NCBI RefSeq assembly: GCF_029351045.1
Contig: NZ_JARKIN010000001.1
Coordinates: 1,884,001-1,948,000, forward strand
DNA length: 64,000 nucleotides
Reading direction: 5' to 3'
From: Streptomyces sp. WMMB303
Lineage (GTDB): Bacteria > Actinomycetota > Actinomycetes > Streptomycetales > Streptomycetaceae
Under the pieces are notes generated by a model. It ran no database searches. It had not been told where the DNA came from and saw nothing but the letters and a program-made list of their open reading frames with translations. This document shows positions 30,913-39,048 of the stretch, one piece after another; the stretch's first letter is position 1; each line of letters begins with the position of its first letter. Position numbers and translations under genes: made by a program.

Positions 30913-31296
30913 GACGGCGCATTCTCGCAACTTCGCATCAAACTGAGGTTCGATAGAATGCCAGGTTTCTGGTACACGAAGCACGGAACCAAGGCTGAAT
31001 TTCGTCCTCACCCAAGAAGCGACTCCCGCAGGTCAACGGTGCAGCAGTTGACCGGAGGCCAAGGTGACGCCTTATCAAGCACCGAGCCCTGCACGCAAAA
31101 AAGCTGCCTTGACCAGCAGCTACCGGATCTAGTGGTTGGAGGAGCAAGCGGCACCACAAGTTGTGTTCCGAGGTGTCGAGTTGGCGGCCTTACGCCGTAT
31201 CCTGGGGTTCGTTGCCGCCGGAGGCTCTCAACAGCTCGCCCATCCCCGGGCGAACCACCCACCCGTGGGTGGAACTTCGAGCCTCTGGAGGCAAGG

Positions 31297-31434
31297 GTGA
31301 AAGACCCGACGAGTGAAGTGGCAGGACCTGATCCGCAGCCGGGAGACAACGGGCCCGACTGGCGTCAGATCCTCCTGGACTGGCTACCGGTTGTAGCCGG
31401 TGTCAGTGATCTCGTCGTGCGGCTCTTCTCCTAG
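31297..31434 (+). CDS. Possible 45-residue small protein
   Basis: GTG 31297 follows CTGGAGG by 5 bases and opens a 45-residue frame containing DWRQILLDWLPVVAGVSDLV, an amphipathic to hydrophobic helix, ending RLFS. It is followed by a terminator at 31477-31511. No family is recognised. The good ribosome site and terminator speak for expression, but the short length leaves doubt. Confidence 0.45.
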   Translation: MKDPTSEVAGPDPQPGDNGPDWRQILLDWLPVVAGVSDLVVRLFS

Positions 31435-31476
31435 AGGAGAGCATGGTGGGCACCGGACGGAAGGCTTGGGCAAGCA

Positions 31477-31511
31477 GTGAGCCCGGCCGCCTGATATTCG
31501 GCCGGGCTCAC
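31477..31511 (+). terminator. Terminator after the small ORF
   Basis: GTGAGCCCGGCC (31477-31488) pairs perfectly with GGCCGGGCTCAC (31500-31511) across an 11-base loop. Confidence 0.75.
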
Positions 31512-31858
31512 TCGACGCACAGCGGGTAGAAGGGGTCTGACTTGGCTGGCACCAGGTCAGGCCCCCACCGTTGTCCACTGCGCAAGCACATCGCTCAAGC
31601 GATGTGCATCGCCTGTCTCGATCCTACGGGACCTTGCTCGGTGGGCAAGCCCAGGGACAGGCATCAGCAGAACTTCGTGCCGCATCCGGGATCGCCACCG
31701 CTCTTGAACCCCCTAACCGGACGAGTGGAACCGCGACCAGCTATCACAGCAGGTCAGGGGCACACCCGAGCAGTAGGACAGGCCGGGCACTCCCAGCGAT
31801 CACGGTCCAAGGTGAAGCCCGGAATGCTCGCCGGAGGCGGAGAGCCCGACTCGGTACG

Positions 31859-31872
31859 CTGGTATGCACCAC
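31859..31872 (+). promoter_or_regulatory. Operator half-match upstream of the GntR-Nudix gene
   Basis: CTGGTATGCACCAC matches the palindrome CTGGTGCGCACCAG found twice before the transfer operon (33988-34027) at 11 of 14 positions. It ends 25 bases before the gene start, which fits autoregulation. Confidence 0.6.
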
Positions 31873-31897
31873 TTCAGAACGGAGAGTGCTTCCGCGG

Positions 31898-32686
31898 ATG
31901 GGACCGAAGACGGCCAAGGTCTACGAAATGCTTCGCGCCCGACTCGCCTCCGGCGAGTACGGCGCCGGCGACAAGCTGCCCTCCGAACGCACACTCGTCG
32001 ACGAGCTGGGCATCGGCAGGACAGCGCTCCGGCAAGTGCTGGCCCGACTTGTCGCAGAGGGGGCCTTGGAGGTCAGAGGGCGAAGCTCGTACCGCGTTCC
32101 CGGCGCCGTGAGCGTCGCAACGCCGGAGGGCCCCGAGCCATGGCGTATCCATGGCGAACGGGACCTGTACGACAACCGATGGGTGAGGCTTCAGCTCTGG
32201 GATGTGGAACCACCCGGCATGGAGCGCTTCGAACACCACGTAGTGAAGCTTCAGCATGTGGCCATCACGGCGGTTCTGGACGATCGGGACCGAGTGCTGA
32301 TGATGTGGCGCTACCGCTTTGTCCCCCAGCAGTGGGGATGGGAGCTCCCAGGTGGAATCGTGGACGAGGGCGAGGACCCTGCCGACACGGCGTCGCGAGA
32401 GGTCGTTGAGGAAACCGGCTGGCGGCCCAAGAAGCTGGAGCACGTCGTCACCTTCCAGCCCATGGTCGGCATGGTCGACTCGCCTCACGAGATCTTCGTA
32501 GGCCACGGAGCTGAGCAGATCGGCTCACCGACGGACCTTGAGGAAGCAGGACACATCGAATGGGTGCCGCTGGCGGATGTCCCTGGGCTCATGTCCCGCG
32601 GTGAGTTGATGGGCTCCGGGACGCTCGTTGCGCTGCTCCACATCCTGGCGAATCGCGGTAAGCCTGGCCCTACAACCGCGCGCTGA
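31898..32686 (+). CDS. GntR winged helix fused to Nudix hydrolase (KorSA-Pif-like)
   Basis: The 262-residue protein has a GntR DNA-binding domain at residues 1-70 (YEMLRARLASGEYGAGDKLP, RTLVDELGIGRTALRQVLAR) and a Nudix domain at about 95-245. The Nudix box GIVDEGEDPADTAS then REVVEETGW fits GX5EX7REUXEEXGU, so metal and pyrophosphate binding looks intact. In pSAM2 the GntR repressor KorSA and the Nudix immunity factor Pif are separate proteins. Here one chain may repress transfer and block entry from other donors. ATG 31898 follows GGAGAG. A matching operator lies just upstream. Confidence 0.85.
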   Translation: MGPKTAKVYEMLRARLASGEYGAGDKLPSERTLVDELGIGRTALRQVLARLVAEGALEVRGRSSYRVPGAVSVATPEGPEPWRIHGERDLYDNRWVRLQLWDVEPPGMERFEHHVVKLQHVAITAVLDDRDRVLMMWRYRFVPQQWGWELPGGIVDEGEDPADTASREVVEETGWRPKKLEHVVTFQPMVGMVDSPHEIFVGHGAEQIGSPTDLEEAGHIEWVPLADVPGLMSRGELMGSGTLVALLHILANRGKPGPTTAR

Positions 32687-33848
32687 GCAGCTCGATCCGG
32701 CGACGTTGGCGAACCGATCCCGTTCGGTTCGCCAACAGGCGCGCCTTCCGTAGGTGGGTACCGGCATCGTCGTACTCGGCACGCACCAAGTGAGCCTGCG
32801 CGAGATCAGCATGTAGCCCAGCCTGAGCCCGGACAAAGGTCGGATCGACCACTTCGAGGGCCCCGTACAGGCTGGTCACCGCCTCAGAGTCACCCAGCAG
32901 GGCCAAGACGTTCCCACGCCACCGAGCCAGATGTCCCCCGTTGAGGAAGATGCTCAGCATGTCAGGATCCCGGTCCTCGGGCCCAGGCGGAATGCTTGCT
33001 GCTGCACGGTCAAGGGCTCGCTGGCAGTCATCTGACAGGCCAACGTGAGCGCACAGTTCCGCCTCAGCCGAGTACAGCCAGGCCCGAAGGCGAGGTGACC
33101 CACCTTGCCCAAGAATCCGTTGGGCATCGCGCACCAAATCGAGGCCGAGTGACGGTCGGCCGGCCTCGCACAGCACGTACGCCTGCTCTCCCATGGCGTG
33201 AGCCAGGTACATGGGCTCTTCAGCATCACGCGCGGCCCGCTTCGCAAGCTCGTAGTGGCGCCAAGCGCGTTCCACCGCCCCGGCGTCGATTGCCTGCCAC
33301 GCTGCCAGCGTCGACGCTCCCGCGAGTGCGAGCGCTACGGGTCGGCGCGCGCTGGGGAGCACTGCGAAGTCAAGGGCGTCTTCCAAGCGAGAAAGATGCC
33401 CAGTCATCTGATCAACGAGGCCGGATGCCCCCATCTGTCGGTCCATCGTCCGCAGCAGTTCGGTCTGGTCGTTGAACGCTTTCACCATGGATTCACTGAC
33501 ACTGCCAGCCGAGTCGATTCGGCTGAGTAGTTCGTCGTACCCGTCGGCCGTTGCGGGCCCCGGCACGGACGCTCGTCCCCCTCGCAACTCTGCGTCCGTG
33601 ACTCCCAGAAGTTGCCGCAGGATCACGGCATAGCGATCCGAGAGGGTGCGCTTGCCGTTCTCCCACTCGGACACGTACACCCGCAGACTCGCAGTCGACG
33701 CAACGTCGACGAGTTGGCGTCGGGCATACAGCTCGATCTCGCGAACCAGTCTGTCCTGGGACCAGCCACGGGCAGCACGCGCGTCCTTCAGTCCTGTACT
33801 CACAGGCCACCGCCAGGCATCAAGCCTCCTCACTGACTGCCCCAGCAT
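32670..33848 (-). CDS. XRE family regulator with helical repeat domain
   Basis: This regulator of up to 392 residues has a helix-turn-helix at about residues 18-75 (GLKDARAARGWSQDRLVREI, LRVYVSEWENGKRTLSDRYA) and a long TPR-like helical region (ALALAGASTLAAWQAIDAGA, AMGEQAYVLCEAGRPSLGLD). It is convergent with the GntR-Nudix gene (17-base overlap) and divergent from the transfer operon. It probably sets the switch together with the repressor. The true start may be GTG at 33803, since residues 1-15 of the longer form are not conserved-looking. Confidence 0.82.
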   Translation of the reverse strand: MLGQSVRRLDAWRWPVSTGLKDARAARGWSQDRLVREIELYARRQLVDVASTASLRVYVSEWENGKRTLSDRYAVILRQLLGVTDAELRGGRASVPGPATADGYDELLSRIDSAGSVSESMVKAFNDQTELLRTMDRQMGASGLVDQMTGHLSRLEDALDFAVLPSARRPVALALAGASTLAAWQAIDAGAVERAWRHYELAKRAARDAEEPMYLAHAMGEQAYVLCEAGRPSLGLDLVRDAQRILGQGGSPRLRAWLYSAEAELCAHVGLSDDCQRALDRAAASIPPGPEDRDPDMLSIFLNGGHLARWRGNVLALLGDSEAVTSLYGALEVVDPTFVRAQAGLHADLAQAHLVRAEYDDAGTHLRKARLLANRTGSVRQRRRIELLSARL

Positions 33849-33987
33849 GCCTCACGTTCCCGCAGGTCAACAGGGGTTAACAGCACTGAAGTTAAGGCTT
33901 GTTGGCTACCGCGTTCCCTGTTCAAGCCTGTCTTCTGGGAGTGCGCCAAGGAGAGAAGCCTCCGGCTCGAATCGGTGAAGCCGTCTT

Positions 33988-34027
33988 GCATCTGGTGCGC
34001 ACCAGATGCTCTACTGGTGCGCACCAG
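33988..34027 (+). promoter_or_regulatory. Twin palindromic operators of the transfer operon
   Basis: A perfect 22-bp palindrome (half GCATCTGGTGC, 33988-34009) is followed by a second CTGGTGC/GCACCAG site (34014-34027). Their centres are 22 bases apart, two helical turns. They lie between the divergent XRE gene and the transfer leader. A related site precedes the GntR-Nudix gene, the likely binder. Confidence 0.78.
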
Positions 34028-34075
34028 ATGGAGCGCTGATCCGCTCCCTGGCGCTAGCAACGTCCGGAGGGCTCC

Positions 34076-34234
34076 GTGAAACGGGCCCGAAGGAAGCGTC
34101 CGTCGCTTGAGAACTCCATAGGGACATCGAGATCAGGCAACTGCGACAAGCCGTGGGCCCTGCCTGTGCGAGCAGCACGCACCTTCTCCCATGCCGCCCT
34201 TCCCGGGTGGACAAGTGATCCGTACGCCAGGTGA
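34076..34234 (+). CDS. Possible leader protein of the transfer operon (52 residues)
   Basis: GTG 34076 has an ideal GGAGG 5 bases upstream and opens a 52-residue frame starting VKRARRKRPSLEN, rich in Arg and Lys, and ending TSDPYAR. The first 13 codons are conserved in element 2 (48092: VRRVRRKRLLLEN) at the same place after the operator; later codons are not. It may be a leader peptide, a DNA- or RNA-binding mini-protein, or part of a structured leader. Confidence 0.5.
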   Translation: MKRARRKRPSLENSIGTSRSGNCDKPWALPVRAARTFSHAALPGWTSDPYAR

Positions 34235-34276
34235 GACAAGGGCAAAGATCGCCGCACCCCTTCCGGGGGTCCGCGC

Positions 34277-34300
34277 CCCCGCACCGGTTCCGGTGCGGGG
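34277..34300 (+). promoter_or_regulatory. Leader hairpin before the first transfer gene
   Basis: CCCCGCACCGG and CCGGTGCGGGG form a perfect 11-bp stem with a TT loop, 40 bases before the start at 34341. Element 2 has a perfect 13-bp hairpin in the same position (48616-48647). It may attenuate or insulate the leader. Confidence 0.55.
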
Positions 34301-34340
34301 ACCAGGACAGCCGGAATCGAATCCAGACAGGAGAAAGCCC

Positions 34341-34556
34341 ATGTTCGGACGCAAGCGCGCTGCCGGAAGTGAGGAGCCGATCGAGGTCGGCGCCACCTAC
34401 GACGACCGCCGGTACGGGCACCGGAAGGTGACCGTCACCGGGACCAGGCAGCGGGACGGAGAAACGGTCATCGACTACGAGGTCCATCGCCCCTGGGGCT
34501 CGGAGGGCCGGGAGGCCGCGACCGAGAGCGTGTTCCGCGAGGACTACCGCGGCTGA
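34341..34556 (+). CDS. Small hypothetical protein, first gene of transfer operon
   Basis: The 71-residue product starts MFGRKRAAGSEEPIEVGATY and is made of short beta-like strands (RKVTVTGTRQRDG, TVIDYEVHRPWG) and charged residues. It has an SH3-like or KOW-like feel but I recognise no family. ATG 34341 follows CAGGAGA. It is the first well-supported gene behind the twin operators. Confidence 0.7.
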   Translation: MFGRKRAAGSEEPIEVGATYDDRRYGHRKVTVTGTRQRDGETVIDYEVHRPWGSEGREAATESVFREDYRG

Positions 34557-34604
34557 CGCTCTGCGGGCTCAAGCCCGGCAGGCACCACCCATCCCGCCCA
34601 CCTT

Positions 34605-34650
34605 CCCGGGGCGGCGGCTCCCTACCACTTCTGAGCCCCGCCGCCCCGGG
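34605..34650 (+). promoter_or_regulatory. Intergenic hairpin, repeated module copy 1
   Basis: CCCGGGGCGGCGG pairs with CCGCCGCCCCGGG around a loop with CTCCCTACCAC. The same arms and loop recur at 40784-40829, and a variant with CTCCTACC at 36730-36766. Each stands in a leader before a gene group of element 1. It may be a terminator or a processing and stabilising hairpin. Confidence 0.6.
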
Positions 34651-34678
34651 CCCGCCATGACCCGTCAGGAGAACCGAC

Positions 34679-34951
34679 ATGAGCATGCGTCACTACATCG
34701 GTGACCAGCACGTCATCGCCGACGACGAAGCGCTGGAACTCGCCCTGGACCTGTACTTGGGCGAGGACGGCGAGAGCGACGAGGAGGCCGCCGCGCGGCT
34801 GGATGCCGGCCGCGACATCCTCGCCGCCGACCCCGAGTTGTTCGACCGTGCGGCCCGCGTGGTCGCCGAGGCCCTGACCGCCGCTCCGCGCAGCAACGTC
34901 GTGCCCTTCCGGGCCCGGCAGCGCGCCGCATACGGGGAGGTGGCCGCGTGA
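34679..34951 (+). CDS. Small acidic hypothetical protein
   Basis: The 90-residue product has an acidic first half (DDEALELALDLYLGEDGESD) and a helical second half (AARLDAGRDILAADPELF, ARVVAEALTAA). No domain is recognised. ATG follows CAGGAG. Its stop overlaps the GGDEF start by GTGA, so it is translationally coupled to that gene. Confidence 0.75.
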   Translation: MSMRHYIGDQHVIADDEALELALDLYLGEDGESDEEAAARLDAGRDILAADPELFDRAARVVAEALTAAPRSNVVPFRARQRAAYGEVAA

Positions 34952-35604
34952 ACCGGCTCGCCGCCGCCCTGGCCCTGCCCTTGGCTGCCGGTTGGGGGCT
35001 GCACACGTTCGCTCTGCGGCGCCGTCTGGACGAAGCGCGCCGGGACCCGCTCACCGGGTTGTGGACCCGCGAGCCGTTCGAGGAAGCTGCTGCCCGGCTG
35101 CTGCGCGCGGGACCGTGCGCGGCGGTCATGGCCGATCTGGACGGACTCAAGTCCGTGAACGACACCTGGGGCCACGCCGCTGGGGACAGCCTGATCCGTG
35201 CGGCTGCCTGGCGCCTGGACCAGTGCGTCACGCACGTCATGTCCGGTGCGGTCGGGAGGCTCGGGGGCGATGAGTTCGCTGCCGTCCTCCCCCTGCCGCA
35301 CAGCACCGAACTGCCGCTGGAACTGGGCAACATCTGGGACTGGCTCGTCAGCGACGCCGTCAACGTCGGCGGACGCTCCGTGTGGCTGGGCGCGTCCATC
35401 GGCGCGGCCCACACCGACGACATCGGCAGCCGTCACCTTCCGACCGTCCTGCGGCGGGCCGATGAGGTCATGTACCTGGCCAAGCGTGGCGGGGGCGGCT
35501 GGCTTTCCGCCGCTCCCGGCGCCCCGGCCCTGCCGACGGTCAACGGCCGTCGCATCGGCCGCACCGGCACCCACACCGAGCCCGAGGGGAGGGCCGAGGC
35601 ATGA
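34948..35604 (+). CDS. GGDEF diguanylate cyclase-like protein with N-terminal membrane anchor
   Basis: The 218-residue protein has one membrane segment at residues 1-20 and a GGDEF domain from about 30 to 205. Key residues are present: ADLDGLKSVNDTWGHAAGD near 68 (metal Asp, substrate Asn, His and Asp) and GRLGGDEFAAVL near 108 with an intact GGDEF. No RxxD inhibitory site stands five residues before it. There is no sensor domain. It should make cyclic di-GMP from two GTP, the signal that controls Streptomyces development through BldD. It is coupled to both neighbours by 4-base overlaps. Confidence 0.88.
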   Translation: MNRLAAALALPLAAGWGLHTFALRRRLDEARRDPLTGLWTREPFEEAAARLLRAGPCAAVMADLDGLKSVNDTWGHAAGDSLIRAAAWRLDQCVTHVMSGAVGRLGGDEFAAVLPLPHSTELPLELGNIWDWLVSDAVNVGGRSVWLGASIGAAHTDDIGSRHLPTVLRRADEVMYLAKRGGGGWLSAAPGAPALPTVNGRRIGRTGTHTEPEGRAEA

Positions 35605-36596
35605 GCGTCGACCTCACCAAATCCCCGGCCCCCGGCACGGCCGGGGTGCCGGCGCTCAGCAAGCAGGAACGCGGGCTGCTGGCCGCGGTCGCCGTCTTCG
35701 CCGTCGGTGTCGGCGGTCTCGGGCTGGCCTCCAGCTTCGACGCGGTGCAGGGTGCCGCGGTCCGCTGGGGGTTCGGACAGCCGTGGATGCTGCCGGTCGG
35801 TATCGACGTGGCGATCCCGGTCTTCACCGCCGCCAACCTCCTGCTGATCCGGGTGAACATGCCGCTGGGGTGGGTGCGGTTCGTGCCCTGGGCGCTCACG
35901 GCGGTGACCTGCTGGCTGAACGTGGCGGCCGGTCACACGCTCTCGGCGCGGCTGGCGCACGGCACGATGCCGCTGCTGTGGGTGGTGCTCTCCGAGGTGG
36001 CCGCGCACGTCTACGCCTCCCGCATCGGCGCAGTGACCGGCGCGCGGATGGAGCGTATCCGCCGCTCGCGGTGGCTGCTGGCCTTCCCCTCCACCTTCGC
36101 GCTGTGGCGCCGGATGGTGCTGTGGGAGGTCACCAGCTACAGCGCCGCCCTGGAACGCGAGCGCGAACGCCAGCTCGCCCGCGCCGAGCTGCGCGAGGAG
36201 TACGGGCGCCGCTGGCGGCGTAAGGCTCCTCGCCGTACCCGCGTGATGCTCAAGCTCGGCGAGCTGGCCCCACACGACACCGCCCCGGCCCCGGCCGAGC
36301 TTCCGGCACAGGAGACCGCCCCGGAACCGGTAGCACCCGAGCCGACCCCGGAGCCCGTGAAGCAGCCGACTCGGCGCCGACCCGCGAAGAAGAGCAAGCC
36401 CAACAAGGCCCCGCGGCTCTCGTTCGAGGAGCTGCTGGAAAAGGCCCGTGAGATCACCGCCGAGTGGCCGTTCGAGCGGCTGGAGGCCGCACCGATCCGT
36501 GAAGCGGTCGGCTGCGGGCAGACCCGCTCCCGGGAGCTGCGCGAAGCCCTGAAGGCCGAACGCCGCGAGCAGGGACCTGCGGGGGTGGCCGCGTGA
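35601..36596 (+). CDS. DUF2637 membrane protein of the transfer operon (Spd-like)
   Basis: The 331-residue protein has four membrane spans in residues 25-150 (LLAAVAVFAVGVGGLGLASS, MLPVGIDVAIPVFTAANLLL and others), matching DUF2637, a family tied to AICE transfer genes. A basic and Pro/Glu-rich stretch follows, then a C-terminal helix-turn-helix-like end (FERLEAAPIREAVGCGQTRS). The layout suggests a membrane spreading (Spd) protein that also contacts DNA (inference). ATG overlaps the GGDEF stop by ATGA. Confidence 0.8.
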   Translation: MSVDLTKSPAPGTAGVPALSKQERGLLAAVAVFAVGVGGLGLASSFDAVQGAAVRWGFGQPWMLPVGIDVAIPVFTAANLLLIRVNMPLGWVRFVPWALTAVTCWLNVAAGHTLSARLAHGTMPLLWVVLSEVAAHVYASRIGAVTGARMERIRRSRWLLAFPSTFALWRRMVLWEVTSYSAALERERERQLARAELREEYGRRWRRKAPRRTRVMLKLGELAPHDTAPAPAELPAQETAPEPVAPEPTPEPVKQPTRRRPAKKSKPNKAPRLSFEELLEKAREITAEWPFERLEAAPIREAVGCGQTRSRELREALKAERREQGPAGVAA

Positions 36597-36715
36597 GCGC
36601 CGCGCTGCCGACCGGCGAGCTGCGCGCGTGGTGCGAGCAGTGCCACCACGGCACCGCCCGCGCGACCCGCAAGAGCCGCCCCGACCCGAACCAGGGCGGC
36701 CTGTTCGATCTGTAA
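36593..36715 (+). CDS. 40-residue Cys-His mini-protein
   Basis: The GTG overlaps the previous stop (GTGA) and gives 40 residues with WCEQCHHGTARATRKSRPDP and a GGLFDL end. Cys-x2-Cys-His-His could bind a metal. Similar mini-proteins ending in GLFDL sit between spd and tra genes in other Streptomyces elements as far as I recall. The tight coupling supports translation. Confidence 0.6.
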   Translation: MSAALPTGELRAWCEQCHHGTARATRKSRPDPNQGGLFDL

Positions 36716-36729
36716 CCCGCACACCCCCA

Positions 36730-36766
36730 GGGCCCGGCCTCCTACCGCCAAGCAGCGGCCGGGCCC
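36730..36766 (+). promoter_or_regulatory. Intergenic hairpin before traB of element 1
   Basis: GGGCCCGGCC and GGCCGGGCCC form a perfect 10-bp stem with a loop starting TCCTACC. It is a variant of the hairpin at 34605 and 40784. Confidence 0.5.
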
Positions 36767-36806
36767 CGGGGCACCTCACAACCGCCTGATTGGAGGCACG
36801 TCCATC

Positions 36807-39038
36807 GTGTCCGAGACCTACGTACCTCACCAGCCCGACGAGCCGGACGAGGGCCCGACGGACAACGTCGTCCCGCTGCGCAAACCGTCGGCCGACCCTG
36901 CCCCGACCACCCGCCCCGACCTTCCGGCCGACCCCGGGCCCGACCCGTCGACCACGACCGCCCCGACGGAGTCGGGTGAGACCGGACCGACCGAGACCGG
37001 GGAGGAGTCGGGCGGGGTCGGGCGGCCGGTCGACTCGCCGACGCTTCCCGGGTCGGGTGTCACGTCCGAGAAGCGCCGGCCGATCCTCGCGGAGTGGCTG
37101 ACCGACCGGCGGGACTTCAACGCCACCGCGACCCGCGCCCTCAGGCGCGCCGCCTACGCCACCGGCTACCACGGCGTGCGTGCCGTCTCCGGGGTCTATG
37201 TGGCTTCCCTGGCCCGGTACGCGCCCCGAGGTGCGGCGCGTGTCATCGGGGGCCGGATGCGGTGGGTGTCCGACGCCGAGGGGGAGCCGCTGCGGCAGGC
37301 CACCGCCATGCAGGGCAACGCGGGGGTGGCCGACTATCTGAAGCTCTCCCGGCAGCGGGATCGTCGGGTGCGTTTCCGGTCGGCGGTCATGACCACCGGG
37401 TTCGTGGTCGGGCTGCCGCTCACGCTGGCCATGTTCGTTCTGGCCCCCGGCTGGCTGTTGGCCCTCTCCGGGGTGGTGGTCACCTGCGTGATGGGCATGG
37501 TCGGGCAGCCCGAGGACCGGCCGGTGATCGGCCCTGCGGTGCTTAAGACGGAGGTGCCCAAGCTGACGTCCACGATCGTGCTGCGCGGCCTGGGCGCCAT
37601 CGGGAACGCCGCGATCAACGCCGCCATCAAGAAGGGCGGCGACATGAACGGCATGCGCTTCACCTCCGACATCCAGCGCGACGGCCCGGGCTACCGCGCC
37701 GAGATCGACCTGCCCTACGGCGTCACCCCCGAGGACGTGATGGAGGAACGCCAGGCCCTCGCCTCCGGGATGCGGCGCAAGATGGGCTGTGTGTGGCCGT
37801 CGGGCGACCCGACCGAGCACGAGGGCCGCATGGTCCTGTGGGTGGGCGACAAGCCCATGAACGAGACCGACAAGCCCGCCTGGCCACTGTTGAAGTCCGG
37901 CAGCGTGGACCTGTTCAAGCCAGTCGTGTTCGGCAACGACCAGCGCATGCGGGACGTGTCGGTGACGCTGATGTTCGCTTCCGTGGTCGTCGGCTCCATC
38001 CCCCGGATGGGCAAGACGTTCCTGATGCGGCTTCTGCTACTTGTCGGCGCACTCGACCCGCGGGCGGAAGTCCACGCCTACGACTTCAAGGGCACCGGCG
38101 ACTTCGGCGCCCTGGAGCCGGTCTGCCACCGCTACCGGGCCGGGGATGAGGACGAGGACATCGAGTACGTCGTCCACGCGCTGCGGGAGCTGAAGGAGGA
38201 GCTGCGCCGGCGTGCGAAGGTGATTCGCTCCCTGCCGCGCTCGCGGTGCCCGGAGTCGAAGGTCACCCCGCAGTTGGCCAACGACAGGAAGCTTCGGCTG
38301 CATCCGATCGTGGTCGGGTTCGATGAGTGTCAGGTGCCGTTCGAGCACGAGAAGTACGGCGCCGAGATCGAGGACATCTGCACCGACATCACCAAGCGCG
38401 GCCCCGCGCTGGGCATCATCGGCATGTTCGGCACCCAGCGGCCGGACGCCAAGTCCCTGCCCACTGGTATCAGCTCGAACGCGGTGCTGCGGTTCTGTCT
38501 GAAGGTCATGGGCCAGCCCGCCAACGACATGGTGCTGGGCACCAGTATGTACAAGGCGGGATACCGGGCCACGATGTTCTCCCGTACCGACCGCGGCATC
38601 TGCTGGATGGCCGGCGAGGGCGATGACCCGCGCATCGTGGCCTCCGCGTTCGTGGACGCCGTCGGCGCCGAACAGATCGTCGCCCGCGCGCGGAAGATGC
38701 GCGAGGAGTACGGCAACATCACCGGCCACGCCATCGGCGAGGAGCCCGACAGCAACGGCGGGAGCGACATCCTCGCCGACGTCCTCGCGGTCGTGACGGC
38801 TGAGGAGGAACAGGTGTGGTGCGAGCGTGTCGCCGCCCGGCTGGAGGAGCTGCGGCCCGAGGCGTACACGGGGTGGAAGGGCGAGAACGTCACCTCCGCG
38901 CTCAAGCCGCACGGCGTCAAGACCGGGCAGGTGTGGGGCACCACCGACGAGGGCGAGGGCAAGAACCGGCGCGGCATCAAGCGCGCCGACCTCGCCACGG
39001 TGGTTGCGGAGCGTGACCGTAAGCGGTCCTCGGACTGA
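36807..39038 (+). CDS. traB: FtsK/SpoIIIE-type conjugal DNA translocase TraB, element 1
   Basis: The 743-residue hexameric ATPase moves double-stranded DNA between mycelia in AICE transfer. An acidic Pro/Thr-rich N-terminus is followed by two membrane spans near residues 192-230 (TTGFVVGLPLTLAMFVLAPG). The motor has Walker A GSIPRMGKT near 396 and Walker B IVVGFDECQ near 502. A GMFGTQRPDAKSL segment near 536 is typical of the family. The end (from about 660) is a winged-helix region that should read clt repeats. A perfect inverted repeat stands 10 bases after the stop. Confidence 0.9.
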   Translation: MSETYVPHQPDEPDEGPTDNVVPLRKPSADPAPTTRPDLPADPGPDPSTTTAPTESGETGPTETGEESGGVGRPVDSPTLPGSGVTSEKRRPILAEWLTDRRDFNATATRALRRAAYATGYHGVRAVSGVYVASLARYAPRGAARVIGGRMRWVSDAEGEPLRQATAMQGNAGVADYLKLSRQRDRRVRFRSAVMTTGFVVGLPLTLAMFVLAPGWLLALSGVVVTCVMGMVGQPEDRPVIGPAVLKTEVPKLTSTIVLRGLGAIGNAAINAAIKKGGDMNGMRFTSDIQRDGPGYRAEIDLPYGVTPEDVMEERQALASGMRRKMGCVWPSGDPTEHEGRMVLWVGDKPMNETDKPAWPLLKSGSVDLFKPVVFGNDQRMRDVSVTLMFASVVVGSIPRMGKTFLMRLLLLVGALDPRAEVHAYDFKGTGDFGALEPVCHRYRAGDEDEDIEYVVHALRELKEELRRRAKVIRSLPRSRCPESKVTPQLANDRKLRLHPIVVGFDECQVPFEHEKYGAEIEDICTDITKRGPALGIIGMFGTQRPDAKSLPTGISSNAVLRFCLKVMGQPANDMVLGTSMYKAGYRATMFSRTDRGICWMAGEGDDPRIVASAFVDAVGAEQIVARARKMREEYGNITGHAIGEEPDSNGGSDILADVLAVVTAEEEQVWCERVAARLEELRPEAYTGWKGENVTSALKPHGVKTGQVWGTTDEGEGKNRRGIKRADLATVVAERDRKRSSD

Positions 39039-39048
39039 CCTCTCACGG

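Larger units (their letters stand above)
30422..31296. other. Left-end non-coding region of element 1
   Basis: No well-supported gene is present. It holds an inverted repeat (30593-30630), two iteron triplets (30672-30767), and a T-tailed terminator (30892-30912). Base composition after 30900 is visibly less GC-rich than the surroundings. Confidence 0.5.

Noticed and set aside
30730..31011. 93-residue minus-strand ORF in the left end of element 1
   Set aside because: No ribosome site and no family; it also overlaps iterons and the T-tailed terminator.
35433..37820. Long antisense ORF (795 residues) across GGDEF, DUF2637 and traB
   Set aside because: Low-complexity product opposite genes with conserved motifs and tight overlaps.
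36807..39038. Cell-division FtsK
   Set aside because: Only two membrane spans, no FtsK gamma consensus at the end, and location inside an integrative element next to Spd-like genes; TraB is the better call.
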